DNA from: Pseudomonadota bacterium
GTDB lineage: Bacteria > Pseudomonadota > Alphaproteobacteria > Rhodobacterales > Rhodobacteraceae
DNA length: 52,008 bases
Direction of reading: 5' to 3'
Assembly (NCBI GenBank): GCA_963205235.1
Contig: CAUJIP010000112.1
Coordinates: forward strand, 1-52,008
Shown: positions 34,137 through 42,261 of the stretch, piece after piece
How the letters are laid out: each line of letters opens with the position of its first letter
How positions within the stretch are numbered: the stretch's first letter is position 1
The notes under the pieces: model-generated
The model's input: only the letters and a program-made list of their open reading frames with translations
Told to the model about the DNA's origin: nothing
The model's database searches: none
Translations under genes and position numbers: made by a program

Positions 34137-34795
34137 CATCTGCAAGACGGCTGGTGGCCGAGGGGCTGGGCACGGCCCTGTTGACGGCGGTTGTCTTCGG
34201 GTCGGCGGCGATGGGAGCAGCGCTGACCGAGGATGCCGCGCTGGGGCTTTTGGTGTCGTCCCTGTCGACGGGGCTGGCCCTGTTCGTGCTGATCACCGTG
34301 TTGGGGCCGGTGTCGGGGGCGCATATGAACCCGGCGGTGACGCTGGTTTTCCTGATGCGGGGCGAGATTCCGACCGGCGCGGCGGGGGCCTATCTGGTGG
34401 CGCAAGCCCTTGGTGCTGTCGCCGGGGCGGTGCTGGCACATCTGATGTTCGGGATGGCCTGGCTGGAATGGTCGGGGATCGTGCGGGACGCGCCGCGGCT
34501 GTGGCTGTCGGAAGGGGTTGCGACATTCGGGCTGGTTCTGGTGATCCTGGGCGGGATCGCGGCCAAGGGGCCGGTTCCGGCGTTGGTCGGGGCCTATATC
34601 GCGGCGGGGTACTGGTTCACGTCCTCCACATCCTTTGCCAATCCGGCGATGACCTTTGCCCGGACGCTGACCGGGACGGGGGCGGGGATCAGGATCGACG
34701 ACTTGGCTCCCTATCTGGTCGCGCAAGTCGCCGGGGCGCTGGTTGCGGCGGTTCTGGGGCGGTGGCTTTTTGCAGGGGAACCGACGCCGCGCTAG
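34133..34795 (+). CDS. Aquaporin/aquaglyceroporin of the ars operon (AqpS-like)
   Basis: 220-aa MIP-family channel with both NPA loops (GAHMNPAVT and SFANPAMT) and six helices. In most aquaporins an Arg follows the second NPA and lines the selectivity filter; here it is Met. Loss of that Arg is also a feature of the arsenic-operon channel AqpS of Sinorhizobium meliloti (Val there, as I recall), which lets arsenite leave the cell. No arsB or acr3 is present, so this channel is the likely arsenite exit route. Confidence 0.87.
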   Translation: MTSARRLVAEGLGTALLTAVVFGSAAMGAALTEDAALGLLVSSLSTGLALFVLITVLGPVSGAHMNPAVTLVFLMRGEIPTGAAGAYLVAQALGAVAGAVLAHLMFGMAWLEWSGIVRDAPRLWLSEGVATFGLVLVILGGIAAKGPVPALVGAYIAAGYWFTSSTSFANPAMTFARTLTGTGAGIRIDDLAPYLVAQVAGALVAAVLGRWLFAGEPTPR

Positions 34796-34801
34796 TTGCG
34801 G

Positions 34802-35479
34802 TCAGCTTAGGGTCAGGTCCAGCGCGGCAAGGTCGCTTGTAGCGGTGGCAACCTCGGCCCGACCCTTGTCGGTCAGGGCATAGATGCCGCGCTCGACCCG
34901 TTGGAACCAGCCGTAATGGTCATCGCGCAGGATCGTGGCGGCGCGGGGGACGCCGGTTGCCTTGGCAAGGACGGCGGCTTTCAGCGGCCCGTCCCAGAGA
35001 CCGGCCCCGCAGCGCAGCGCGTCCTGGCGATAGGCGGTCATCCGTTTGACCCCGGTGGTGCCGCCCCGGTTCGGGTCGCCCACGCGGCGGTGGAATTCCT
35101 TCAGCAGCGCCGTGGCGCGGGTCGTGTTCTTGCGCGGGGCATAGGGGGCGGGGTCAAGATGCGGCTCGACCGTGTCGGCCTTGACGGCCAGAAGCCCAAG
35201 ACCCAGACGGCGGCAAAGGGCGATGATGTCGCGGTAGCGAAGTTTCCAGCCCTTTTCGCCCGACACGGGAACCGCCAGATAGACATGGTCGAACAGCGAC
35301 TGCCGCGCGATGCCCTGCATGACCAGCGCAAGCGAGAAGGTCAGCTTCATCTCGACAACGATCGGGGGATCATCGCCCCGGATGGCAAGGATATCGCAGG
35401 CCCCGACCTCGGCCTTGACGACATAGCCCTGAGTTTCGAGGAAGGCTTTCAGGGCGGGGTAAAGGTCTGATTCACGCAT
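34802..35479 (-). CDS. DUF2161 family putative PD-(D/E)XK phosphodiesterase
   Basis: 225-aa protein. The N-terminal half has a PD-(D/E)XK-like core: EVGACDILAIRGDD followed by IVVEMK, giving D and E-x-K. The second half holds a winged-helix-like domain (KAAVLAKATGVPRAATILRD). Named DUF2161 in current databases, role unknown. I take the ATG at 35479 (MRESDLYPAL); an ATG at 35494 adds five residues, and neither has a good Shine-Dalgarno. The gene converges on the aquaporin. Confidence 0.8.
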   Translation of the reverse strand: MRESDLYPALKAFLETQGYVVKAEVGACDILAIRGDDPPIVVEMKLTFSLALVMQGIARQSLFDHVYLAVPVSGEKGWKLRYRDIIALCRRLGLGLLAVKADTVEPHLDPAPYAPRKNTTRATALLKEFHRRVGDPNRGGTTGVKRMTAYRQDALRCGAGLWDGPLKAAVLAKATGVPRAATILRDDHYGWFQRVERGIYALTDKGRAEVATATSDLAALDLTLS

Positions 35480-35524
35480 GCCGCAGGGAACCATTTTCAG
35501 GGTGGTTGGAAAACCCTGTCGCGG

Positions 35525-35944
35525 TCATTTCGCGGCCAAGTCCGCCCAGGCAATCCCGGTGCGGCGCTGAAGTTCGGGCACGGCGCGGGGGTGGGACAGG
35601 AAGCGGGGGATGGGCATCATCTCCCAGCCCTGACCTTCGTCGCCAAAGCGGATCGCGGTGATTTCGGCGCGGGTCAGGTGGCCTGCGAAGAATACCGAAG
35701 GGCGCGCGGGGTTTGCCATCGAGGGGAAGACGCGCTGCCAGATCAGCCGGTCGGGGGGCAGGCGCAGGCCGAATTCTTCGTCCAGCTCGCGCAGAAGGCA
35801 GGTTGCGGGGTTTTCGTCGCCTTCGCGTCCGCCGCCGGGAAGATCCCAGTGATCCGCCCAGCCAAGGCCGGGCAGATCGTCACGCAGATAGGTCAGGACC
35901 GTGGACCCGCAGAAGAAGGCGGCCTTGGCCCCGACGAAATCCAC
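35525..35944 (-). CDS. NUDIX hydrolase
   Basis: 139-aa protein with a complete Nudix box, G-x5-E-x7-REL-x-EE-x-GL, spanning GGREGDE to REL-D-EEFGL, after the preceding WDLPGGG. It hydrolyses a nucleoside diphosphate linked to some moiety; substrate unknown. GTG start at 35944 with GAGGG 6 nt upstream. It is 9 bp downstream of the NfeD-like gene and probably co-transcribed with it. Confidence 0.9.
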   Translation of the reverse strand: MDFVGAKAAFFCGSTVLTYLRDDLPGLGWADHWDLPGGGREGDENPATCLLRELDEEFGLRLPPDRLIWQRVFPSMANPARPSVFFAGHLTRAEITAIRFGDEGQGWEMMPIPRFLSHPRAVPELQRRTGIAWADLAAK

Positions 35945-35953
35945 TTGTAACCC

Positions 35954-36235
35954 TCAAGGGCTGTCGTTGATGTCGCGGTCCCAGATCTTGACCTGACCGT
36001 GCCGGACGCCCACCAGACGCCGCAGCACGACCCAGGACACCACCGAAGTGATGGCAAAGATCAGGAGCAGAGCCGTTGCCCCGGCGGTGATGCCAAGGCC
36101 GACAATGACCCCGGTCAGGATGGCCCCAACGGCAAAGCCAAGGAAGATGAAGCCGGGAAGGGCGACTTCAAGAATTCCCAGAATGAAGCCCAGAATGACC
36201 CAGGCCCACCAGGTGCCGATCAGCTGGTCAAGCAT
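35954..36235 (-). CDS. NfeD-like membrane protein
   Basis: 93-aa protein with three or four hydrophobic helices and a short polar C-terminus, matching the compact NfeD form: WAWVILGFILGILEVALPG then FLGFAVGAILTGVIV. NfeD proteins partner SPFH/stomatin proteins, and this gene begins 1 bp after the SPFH gene ends. They are thought to organise membrane microdomains or help quality-control proteases. Confidence 0.88.
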   Translation of the reverse strand: MLDQLIGTWWAWVILGFILGILEVALPGFIFLGFAVGAILTGVIVGLGITAGATALLLIFAITSVVSWVVLRRLVGVRHGQVKIWDRDINDSP

Positions 36236-36236
36236 C

Positions 36237-37118
36237 TTAGCTGCGCCCCTTCAGCATCTTGAACGCATCCCCGAACGCCTCAAGCGCATTGGCGGGCACA
36301 AGGATCGTCTGCTTGCCATCGCCCGATGCAATGGATTGCAGCGCCTCGACCTGTTTCAGGGCAACCTGGAACTGCGCGGCTTCAAGCCCGTTTTCCTTGA
36401 TCGCGACCGAGATGACGCCGGTGGCATAGGCTTCGGCGTCGGCGGTCACCCGGCGGGCCTTGGCCTGCTGTTCGGCGGCGTAAAGATCGGCGTCGGCGGC
36501 AAGTTCGACCGAGCGTTTCTTGCCCTCGGCCTCCATCACCTGGGCGCGGCGGGCGCGTTCGGCGTTCAGCTGCTGCATCATCGCGGCGCGGGTCGCCTCG
36601 TCCAGATTCACGTCCAGGATTTCGGCGCGCGTCACTTCGACGCCCCAGTCATCAACCATGGCCGAAACCTGTTCGCGGACCCGTTCGATCAGCTGGGCGC
36701 GGTTCGACTGGACCTGGTCCAGTTCGAGCTTGCCGATTTCGGACCGGACGATCCCGGCGACGGTGGTGGCAATCGCGCCGTCGACATCGCGGATCCGGTA
36801 GACGGTCTTTTCCGGTTCGGTCACGCGGTAGAAGACCGAGGTTTCGACCTTGACCAGCGCGTTGTCGGCGGTGATGGCATCCTGGCTGGCATTCGGAAGC
36901 TGGCGTTCCAGCACCGAGACCTTGTGCGCGATGCGGTCAAGGAAGGGGACGACGAAGTTCAAGCCCGGCCCAAGCACCGAACGAAGCTGGCCAAAGCGTT
37001 CGACCACATGCTTTTCCGACTGCGGTACGACGCGCACGCCAAGGTAAAGGCTGATGAGGATAAAGAGTGCAATCGCAAGATAGACGCCCGATGCGCCCAA
37101 AAGACCGTCCAGTCCCAT
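36237..37118 (-). CDS. SPFH/stomatin-family protein (QmcA/paraslipin-like)
   Basis: 293-aa protein: one N-terminal membrane helix (GVYLAIALFILISLYLG), an SPFH domain (VPQSEKHVVERFGQ, GPGLNFVVPFLDRI, SQDAITADNALV), and a C-terminal Ala/Glu-rich coiled coil (AERARRAQVMEAEGKKRS). The start at 37118 is chosen for the AGGGGG 6 nt upstream. Such proteins oligomerise into membrane rings. Paired with the NfeD-like gene downstream; divergent from DUF4170. Confidence 0.92.
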   Translation of the reverse strand: MGLDGLLGASGVYLAIALFILISLYLGVRVVPQSEKHVVERFGQLRSVLGPGLNFVVPFLDRIAHKVSVLERQLPNASQDAITADNALVKVETSVFYRVTEPEKTVYRIRDVDGAIATTVAGIVRSEIGKLELDQVQSNRAQLIERVREQVSAMVDDWGVEVTRAEILDVNLDEATRAAMMQQLNAERARRAQVMEAEGKKRSVELAADADLYAAEQQAKARRVTADAEAYATGVISVAIKENGLEAAQFQVALKQVEALQSIASGDGKQTILVPANALEAFGDAFKMLKGRS

Positions 37119-37285
37119 GACAAACCCCCTTGTTTGAAACCAGCGCATGAAGGCGCCTGTTCAATGTTGCCTCTCTGGCCCCATTTCGCAAGTGGCGGAT
37201 AACCCGACCCTGGGGATTCGCCGCCATCTTCCGTATGCGGGCCGAAGCAGATAGGGTCGCGCCGTTCAGTTCGAAGGGGGCCGCG

Positions 37286-37531
37286 ATGGCGCAGCGTTTG
37301 CATCTTGTTTTCGGGGGAGAGCTTGTTGACCCCCAGTCCAACGTCTTTCGGGACGTGTCGCAGCTTGATGTCGTCGGGATATTCCCCGACTACGAGTCAG
37401 CCTTTGCCGCCTGGAAGTCCAGCGCGCAGCGGACGGTGGACAATGCCCACACCCGCTATTTCATCGCCCATCTGTACCGGCTGCGCGATGAGGCGAAGGC
37501 CGGGTCCGCGACCGAGGCGTTCAACGGCTGA
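37286..37531 (+). CDS. DUF4170 small protein
   Basis: 81-aa soluble protein (MAQRLHLVFGGELVDP, FPDYESAFAAWKSSAQRTVDNA). DUF4170 proteins are short alphaproteobacterial proteins found beside lipid A genes; function unknown. AAGGGGG lies 5 nt before the ATG at 37286, so the ORF's upstream extension is not used. It precedes the WaaA-like gene by 3 bp. Confidence 0.85.
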   Translation: MAQRLHLVFGGELVDPQSNVFRDVSQLDVVGIFPDYESAFAAWKSSAQRTVDNAHTRYFIAHLYRLRDEAKAGSATEAFNG

Positions 37532-37534
37532 TCG

Positions 37535-38731
37535 ATGGTCGCCTCGATTGGTCTGAAGCTTTACAACCTTGGACAGCGCCGCGAGGCGGGAAACGAGGCT
37601 GAACGTCCGCTGCGTCCGGCTGGGCCGCTGGCGTGGTTGCATGTTCCAAGCGAGGCACTGTCCGGCCCGATGTTCGCGCTTGCCCGGCGGTTGATCGAGG
37701 ATGACGGCGTGGCGGTCATGATGACCTGTCCGCAACCGTTGGTCGGACGGGCCGGCGTGATCCTGCAGCCACCTCCGGGCGAGACGCCTGCCGATGCCAA
37801 GGGGTTTCTGGACTATTGGCGGCCAGAGATCGGCGTGTTTTCGGATGGCGAGTTGCGCCCGGCTTTGCTGCATCAGGTGGCCGAGCGGAAGATCCCGCTG
37901 CTGATGGTCAATGCGCGCGGTCCGCGGTTTCTGCGGGACCGGGATGGCTGGTATCCGGGATTGATGCGGTCGGCCCTTTCGGCGTTCAAGCAGATTCTGG
38001 CGGTTGACGAAGCGGGGGCGAAGCTGTTCCGCAAGGCGGGCGCTCCGTTGTCGGCGGTGGCGGTGACGGGCCGGACCGAGGAGGAAAGCGTCGTCTTGCC
38101 CTGCCTTGAACGTGAACGCGCGACGCTGGCCGATCTTCTGGCGGCGCGTCCGGTCTGGTTTGCGGCGGGTCTGCCTGCCGCCGAGGAAGCCGTGGTCCTG
38201 CGGGCGCATCGGGTGGCGTTGCAGCATTCGCACCGGTTGCTGTTGATCCTTGCACCGGATGATCCGGCACAGGCTGCCGACCGCGCCCGCCGGCTGGAGG
38301 AAACCGACGGCTGGGTCGTGGCCCAGCGTGCGCGCGAAGAAGAGCCTGATCCGGCGGTCGAGATTTTCGTGGTCGACAACCCGGCGGACTACGGGCTGTG
38401 GTATCGGCTGGCCCCGGTCACGTTCCTTGGCGGCAGTCTGACCGGTCCCGGTCCGACCCGCGACCCGATGGAGGCGGCGGCGTTGGGGTCGGCGATCATC
38501 CATGGCCCGAAGACCGGGCGCTTTGGTCCGGTCTTTGGCCGGTTGGGTGCGGCCCGGGCGACGCGGGCGGTGGCATCGGTGTCAGACCTCTCGGATGCGC
38601 TGGGCGAGCTTTTGGCCCCCGACCGGGCGGCGCGGCTGGCGCAATCGGCCTGGGCCGTGGCCAGCGACGGGGCCGAGGTGACCGAGCTGGTGCTGGACCG
38701 CATTCGCGCGCTGATGGACGGGGGCGACTGA
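37535..38731 (+). CDS. WaaA-like Kdo transferase, divergent
   Basis: 398-aa GT30-type glycosyltransferase. The C-terminal domain is recognisable by FLGGSLTGPGPTRDPMEAAALGSAIIHGP, quoted in part here (GSLTGPGPTRDPMEAAALG). It lies between DUF4170 and lpxK, consistent with adding Kdo to lipid IVA. The N-terminus is unusual: the hydrophobic anchor and RxRxGE-type start of classical WaaA are missing, and the segment that normally reads H-A-x-S-V-G-E reads HVPSEAL, so the catalytic Glu is displaced or replaced. It may be a second, specialised transferase. Confidence 0.78.
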   Translation: MVASIGLKLYNLGQRREAGNEAERPLRPAGPLAWLHVPSEALSGPMFALARRLIEDDGVAVMMTCPQPLVGRAGVILQPPPGETPADAKGFLDYWRPEIGVFSDGELRPALLHQVAERKIPLLMVNARGPRFLRDRDGWYPGLMRSALSAFKQILAVDEAGAKLFRKAGAPLSAVAVTGRTEEESVVLPCLERERATLADLLAARPVWFAAGLPAAEEAVVLRAHRVALQHSHRLLLILAPDDPAQAADRARRLEETDGWVVAQRAREEEPDPAVEIFVVDNPADYGLWYRLAPVTFLGGSLTGPGPTRDPMEAAALGSAIIHGPKTGRFGPVFGRLGAARATRAVASVSDLSDALGELLAPDRAARLAQSAWAVASDGAEVTELVLDRIRALMDGGD

Positions 38732-39729
38732 TGCGGACGCCGGGGTTCTGGTTCACGCCGCGCAACCGGCCCGGTCTGATCGCGCGGCTGTTGACGCCGC
38801 TGGGCTGGATCTATGGGCTGGCGACAGCGCGGCGGCTGCGGCGGCCCGGCTATCGTGCCGGTGTGCCGGTGATCTGCATCGGCAATCTGGGGGCGGGCGG
38901 GGCCGGGAAAACGCCCACCGTGATCGCCGTGGGACAAAGGCTGACGGCGCGGGGGATGACGGTGCATGTGGTCAGCCGGGGCTATGGCGGATCGCTTGTC
39001 GGGCCGGTGCGGGTGGAGGAGCGCAGGCATACGGCGGCCGAGGTTGGGGATGAGCCGCTGCTTTTATCGTCGATGCTGCCGGTCTGGGTGGCGCGGGACC
39101 GGGCGGCAGGGGTGAAGGCGGCCGAGGCGGCCGGGGCGCAGGTGATCCTGATGGATGACGGGTTCCAGAACCCGGCGGTCAAGCCTGCGCTGTCCTTGGT
39201 CGTTGTCGATGCAGCGCGGGGGTTCGGCAATGGGCGGATGATCCCGGCGGGGCCATTGCGGGAACCTGTGGCGGTGGGGCTTTCTCGCGCCGACATGGTG
39301 CTGGCGATTGGTGGCGATTTGGCGCAGGCGTCGTTTCAGGCGGAATGGGGCGATGGAATCAAAGTGCCGGTCCTGCGCGGTGCGCTTTCCCCCCTGGCGA
39401 CGGGCATGGATTGGCAGGGGACGCGGGTGCTGGCCTTTGCGGGGATTGCCGATCCGGCCCGGTTCTTTGCCACCTTGCGCGATCAGGGGGCCGATATCCT
39501 GCGCGCCGAGGCGCTGGCCGATCACGCGCCCCTGTCCGAGACTTTGTTGCGGCGGCTGGAGGCGGACGCGCAGGCGCTGGGGGCCGAGCTTGTGACCACG
39601 GAAAAGGACGCGGCGCGGCTGCCGCCGGTCTGGCGGGCCAAGGTTCTGGTGTTGGTCGTGCGGCTGGAGATTGCGGATTGGGGTCCGCTGGACCGGGCGC
39701 TGGCGGGATTGGGGCTTCCCGTCGGCTGA
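38731..39729 (+). CDS. lpxK: Tetraacyldisaccharide 4'-kinase
   Basis: 332-aa lipid A 4'-kinase on the cytoplasmic face of the inner membrane. MRTPGFWFTPRNRPGLIARLL is the usual membrane-binding N-terminus; the P-loop GNLGAGGAGKTPTV, the SRGYGG motif, the DEPLLL segment and ILMDDGFQNP are all present, as is the C-terminal TTEKDAARLP. The ATG overlaps the upstream stop (TGATG). It completes the lipid A core of this operon. Confidence 0.96.
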   Translation: MRTPGFWFTPRNRPGLIARLLTPLGWIYGLATARRLRRPGYRAGVPVICIGNLGAGGAGKTPTVIAVGQRLTARGMTVHVVSRGYGGSLVGPVRVEERRHTAAEVGDEPLLLSSMLPVWVARDRAAGVKAAEAAGAQVILMDDGFQNPAVKPALSLVVVDAARGFGNGRMIPAGPLREPVAVGLSRADMVLAIGGDLAQASFQAEWGDGIKVPVLRGALSPLATGMDWQGTRVLAFAGIADPARFFATLRDQGADILRAEALADHAPLSETLLRRLEADAQALGAELVTTEKDAARLPPVWRAKVLVLVVRLEIADWGPLDRALAGLGLPVG

Positions 39730-39736
39730 GGTCGGG

Positions 39737-41239
39737 CTAGAGGCTGCCGACAAAGGCCAAAAGCGCTGCCCTGTCTTCGGTCGTCATGGCGGCGACGGCA
39801 TCGCGTTGCGCCTGGGCTTCGCCCCCATGCCAGAGGATCGCCTCAAGCAGGTTGCGCGCCCGGCCATCGTGCAGGAATTGGGTGTGACCCGAGACGGTTT
39901 CGGTCAGCCCGACCCCCCAAAGCGGCGGCGTGCGCCATTCGCTGCCCGAGGCGCGGCCTTCGGGGCGGTTGTCGGCAAGGCTCGGACCCATGTCGTGCAG
40001 CAAAAGGTCGGTATAGGGCCAGATCGCCTGCGCGCTTTGTTCTGGCTGGTCGGTCAGCGACAGGGTGACGAAGCTTGGTTGATGACAGGCTGCGCAGCCG
40101 GTGGCGGTGAAGAGGACCTTGCCCTGCAGAACCGTGGTGTCATCCGCGCCGCGACGGGCGGGAACGCCAAGATTACGGGCATAGAAGGTCAACATGTCCA
40201 GCCGTTCGTCGTCAACCTCCAGCCCGTCACCGCCCTGACCATGCGGCGCGGTGCGGCAGGCGGTTTGCCGATCGGTGCAGTCGCCCCAAGGGTCGGGGTA
40301 CAGCGGGTTTGACAGGCCCATGTCCATCGACAATGCGGCGGCGGTCTGGTCCCGGATCGTCGCGGCCCCGGCCTTGAGGCCAAAGCGCCCCAGCATCGGC
40401 ACGCCGTATGCAACCGAAGGCACGATTTGCGGGCGGCCGGAAATGCCGTCGTGATTGCTGTCATCCGGGTCGGCCAGTGCGAGGATATCGGCGGCGGGGA
40501 TCGCCTCCAACAGGCCAAGCCCGATCATTTGGGGTGCGATGCGGGGCGACATCTGCAGGTCATCGGCGGGGGGGCCAAAGGCGGGATCGGCAAGGGCATA
40601 GCTTGGCGCCCGCAAGGAAACGGTGGTGCTGTCGGCAAGGGTCACGGGGGTTCCGGTGTAGGTGATCGAAAGCCGTCCTTCGGCCATCTGGCCCGGTGCG
40701 GCGAAATCCTGAAGCTGGCCGCCATTGATCGGATCAGGCTGGGTCGCGATCCATTCGGTGATACCTTCGGGTGTGTCCCCGCCGGGGCGCGACAGGCGCA
40801 GGACCATCGAGATGCTGTCATCCGTTGGTCCTTCGGGCGCATGGCCGCGACCGTCCTTCAGGTGGCAGGCCTGACAGGAGCGGGCGTTGTAGACCGGGCC
40901 GAGACCGTCCGAGGCCGGGATTTCGGACGGGGCGGCGATCCAGAGTTTGCGGAACAGGCCGTTGCCCCGGTTGAAGCTGTGCAAGCGGTCTTCGGTCAGA
41001 CCGGCGGAGGGTTGCGAGAAGGCGTCGTCCTTGGTGGTGAAGGGAACCGTCAAGGTTCCGCCGGGCAGAGATTCGGCGGCGGCAAGGCGGTCAGGGTCGT
41101 CAGGGGGCAGCAGGCTTGCGACAAGGGCTGCGCGGGTGTCGGCGTCAGTTGGAAGGATCGACAGGTGGCGGTCGTCTAGAGTTTGCGCAAAAGTCGGGGC
41201 GGCCACGAGCAGAGCAAGAAGGCGCAAGGACAAAGACAT
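39737..41239 (-). CDS. Di-heme c-type oxidoreductase (DUF1111)
   Basis: 500-aa secreted protein with signal peptide (MSLSLRLLALLVAAPTFAQ) and two heme-binding CxxCH motifs, CQACH (after GPVYNARS) and CAACH (after FTATG), plus FNRGNGLFRKLW and FLHDGRARNLLEAILWHGGEA, features of the DUF1111 thiol oxidoreductase family related to MauG-like peroxidases. In many proteobacteria the family accompanies imelysin iron-uptake genes; none is here. Start ATG 41239 chosen to begin at the signal peptide. The two palindromes upstream may control it. Confidence 0.88.
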   Translation of the reverse strand: MSLSLRLLALLVAAPTFAQTLDDRHLSILPTDADTRAALVASLLPPDDPDRLAAAESLPGGTLTVPFTTKDDAFSQPSAGLTEDRLHSFNRGNGLFRKLWIAAPSEIPASDGLGPVYNARSCQACHLKDGRGHAPEGPTDDSISMVLRLSRPGGDTPEGITEWIATQPDPINGGQLQDFAAPGQMAEGRLSITYTGTPVTLADSTTVSLRAPSYALADPAFGPPADDLQMSPRIAPQMIGLGLLEAIPAADILALADPDDSNHDGISGRPQIVPSVAYGVPMLGRFGLKAGAATIRDQTAAALSMDMGLSNPLYPDPWGDCTDRQTACRTAPHGQGGDGLEVDDERLDMLTFYARNLGVPARRGADDTTVLQGKVLFTATGCAACHQPSFVTLSLTDQPEQSAQAIWPYTDLLLHDMGPSLADNRPEGRASGSEWRTPPLWGVGLTETVSGHTQFLHDGRARNLLEAILWHGGEAQAQRDAVAAMTTEDRAALLAFVGSL

Positions 41240-41401
41240 GAGCCGGTTCCGGGGCAACACCAAGTCGCGCCGGTAACTTTCGCGAAGATTGCAAGAAAAT
41301 CAATGCAACTGACGCTGGCGCGGGGCCGTTCCCGTCTCAAACCGGCTTCACGTTTTGCGGAGCGGGTCAACTTGGGCCGATGCGGCTACCGCGATCACGA
41401 A

Positions 41402-41425
41402 CAAATTCCTTAAGAAAGGAATTTG
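41402..41425. promoter_or_regulatory. AT-rich palindrome A between pyrF and DUF1111 gene
   Basis: Perfect inverted repeat CAAATTCCTT-AAGA-AAGGAATTTG, followed 3 bp later by a second, related palindrome. It stands out from the GC-rich surroundings. Either an operator for the DUF1111 gene or a terminator hairpin for pyrF. Confidence 0.5.
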
Positions 41426-41428
41426 GCG

Positions 41429-41448
41429 AAATTCTTACTCAAGAATTT
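41429..41448. promoter_or_regulatory. AT-rich palindrome B between pyrF and DUF1111 gene
   Basis: AAATTCTT-ACTC-AAGAATTT, same spacer length and nearly the same half-site as palindrome A; the two centres are 25 bp apart, between two and two and a half helical turns. Supports a shared binding protein. Confidence 0.5.
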
Positions 41449-41477
41449 TGGCGCAGCGGGAAGCGCATGGCGACTGT

Positions 41478-42185
41478 TCAGTTCCCCAAGCCGGCAGGCA
41501 GTTCGGCCACCACTGCGCGCGCGGCGGCGGCGGGGTCTTTGGCCTGCCAGATCGGGCGACCGACGACGATGTGATCCGCCCCGTCGGCAATGGCCTGATA
41601 GGGGGTTGCAATGCGTTTCTGGTCACCCGTTGCGGCCCCGGCAGGGCGGACGCCGGGGGTGACGATCAGCTTGCCGCGCGCTTCGGGCAGGGCGCGGATC
41701 ATCGCCGCCTCTTGCGGGCTGGCGATCACGCCATCGGCCCCGGCCATCAGGGCTCGGGAGGCGCGTTCAAGGGTGATGTCGTGGATATCACCGGGCTTGA
41801 TCAGGTTGGCGTCCAGATCGGCGCGGTCAAGCGAGGTGAGGACGGTGACGGCAAGGATCTTGAGGTTGGTGGCCCCTTTGCCAGTGGCGGCGGCGGCCAC
41901 GACCTGGGGGTCGCCATGGACGGTCAGGAAATCAAGGTCGTATTGGGACAGGCCGCGAACGGCAGCCTCGATCGTCGCGCCGATATCGAACAGCTTCATG
42001 TCCAGGAAGATGCGCTTTCCCTGTTCGTGCTTCAGCTCATTGGCCAGCGCCAGACCGCCCCCGGTCAGCATGCCAAGGCCGATCTTGTAAAAGCTGGCGG
42101 CGTCGCCGATCCGGGCCACCAGGTCGAAGCCCTGCACCACATTCGGCACGTCCAGTGCCACGATCAGGCGGTCATCGGCAGGCAT
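41478..42185 (-). CDS. pyrF: Orotidine 5'-phosphate decarboxylase
   Basis: 235-aa TIM-barrel enzyme making UMP. RLIVALDVPNV, the catalytic DMKLFDIGAT (D-x-K-x-x-D), VTVLTSLD, VTPGVRPAG and GADHIVVGRPIW are all present. GGAG precedes the ATG at 42185. It is divergent from the ROK kinase with 76 bp between starts. Confidence 0.97.
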   Translation of the reverse strand: MPADDRLIVALDVPNVVQGFDLVARIGDAASFYKIGLGMLTGGGLALANELKHEQGKRIFLDMKLFDIGATIEAAVRGLSQYDLDFLTVHGDPQVVAAAATGKGATNLKILAVTVLTSLDRADLDANLIKPGDIHDITLERASRALMAGADGVIASPQEAAMIRALPEARGKLIVTPGVRPAGAATGDQKRIATPYQAIADGADHIVVGRPIWQAKDPAAAARAVVAELPAGLGN

Positions 42186-42261
42186 GGCGGGCTCCGTTCA
42201 AGGTTCGGCGCGGTTTGACGATGGGGGCGTCCCCTGTCAAGACTTCCTGACGGAGGGCGAC

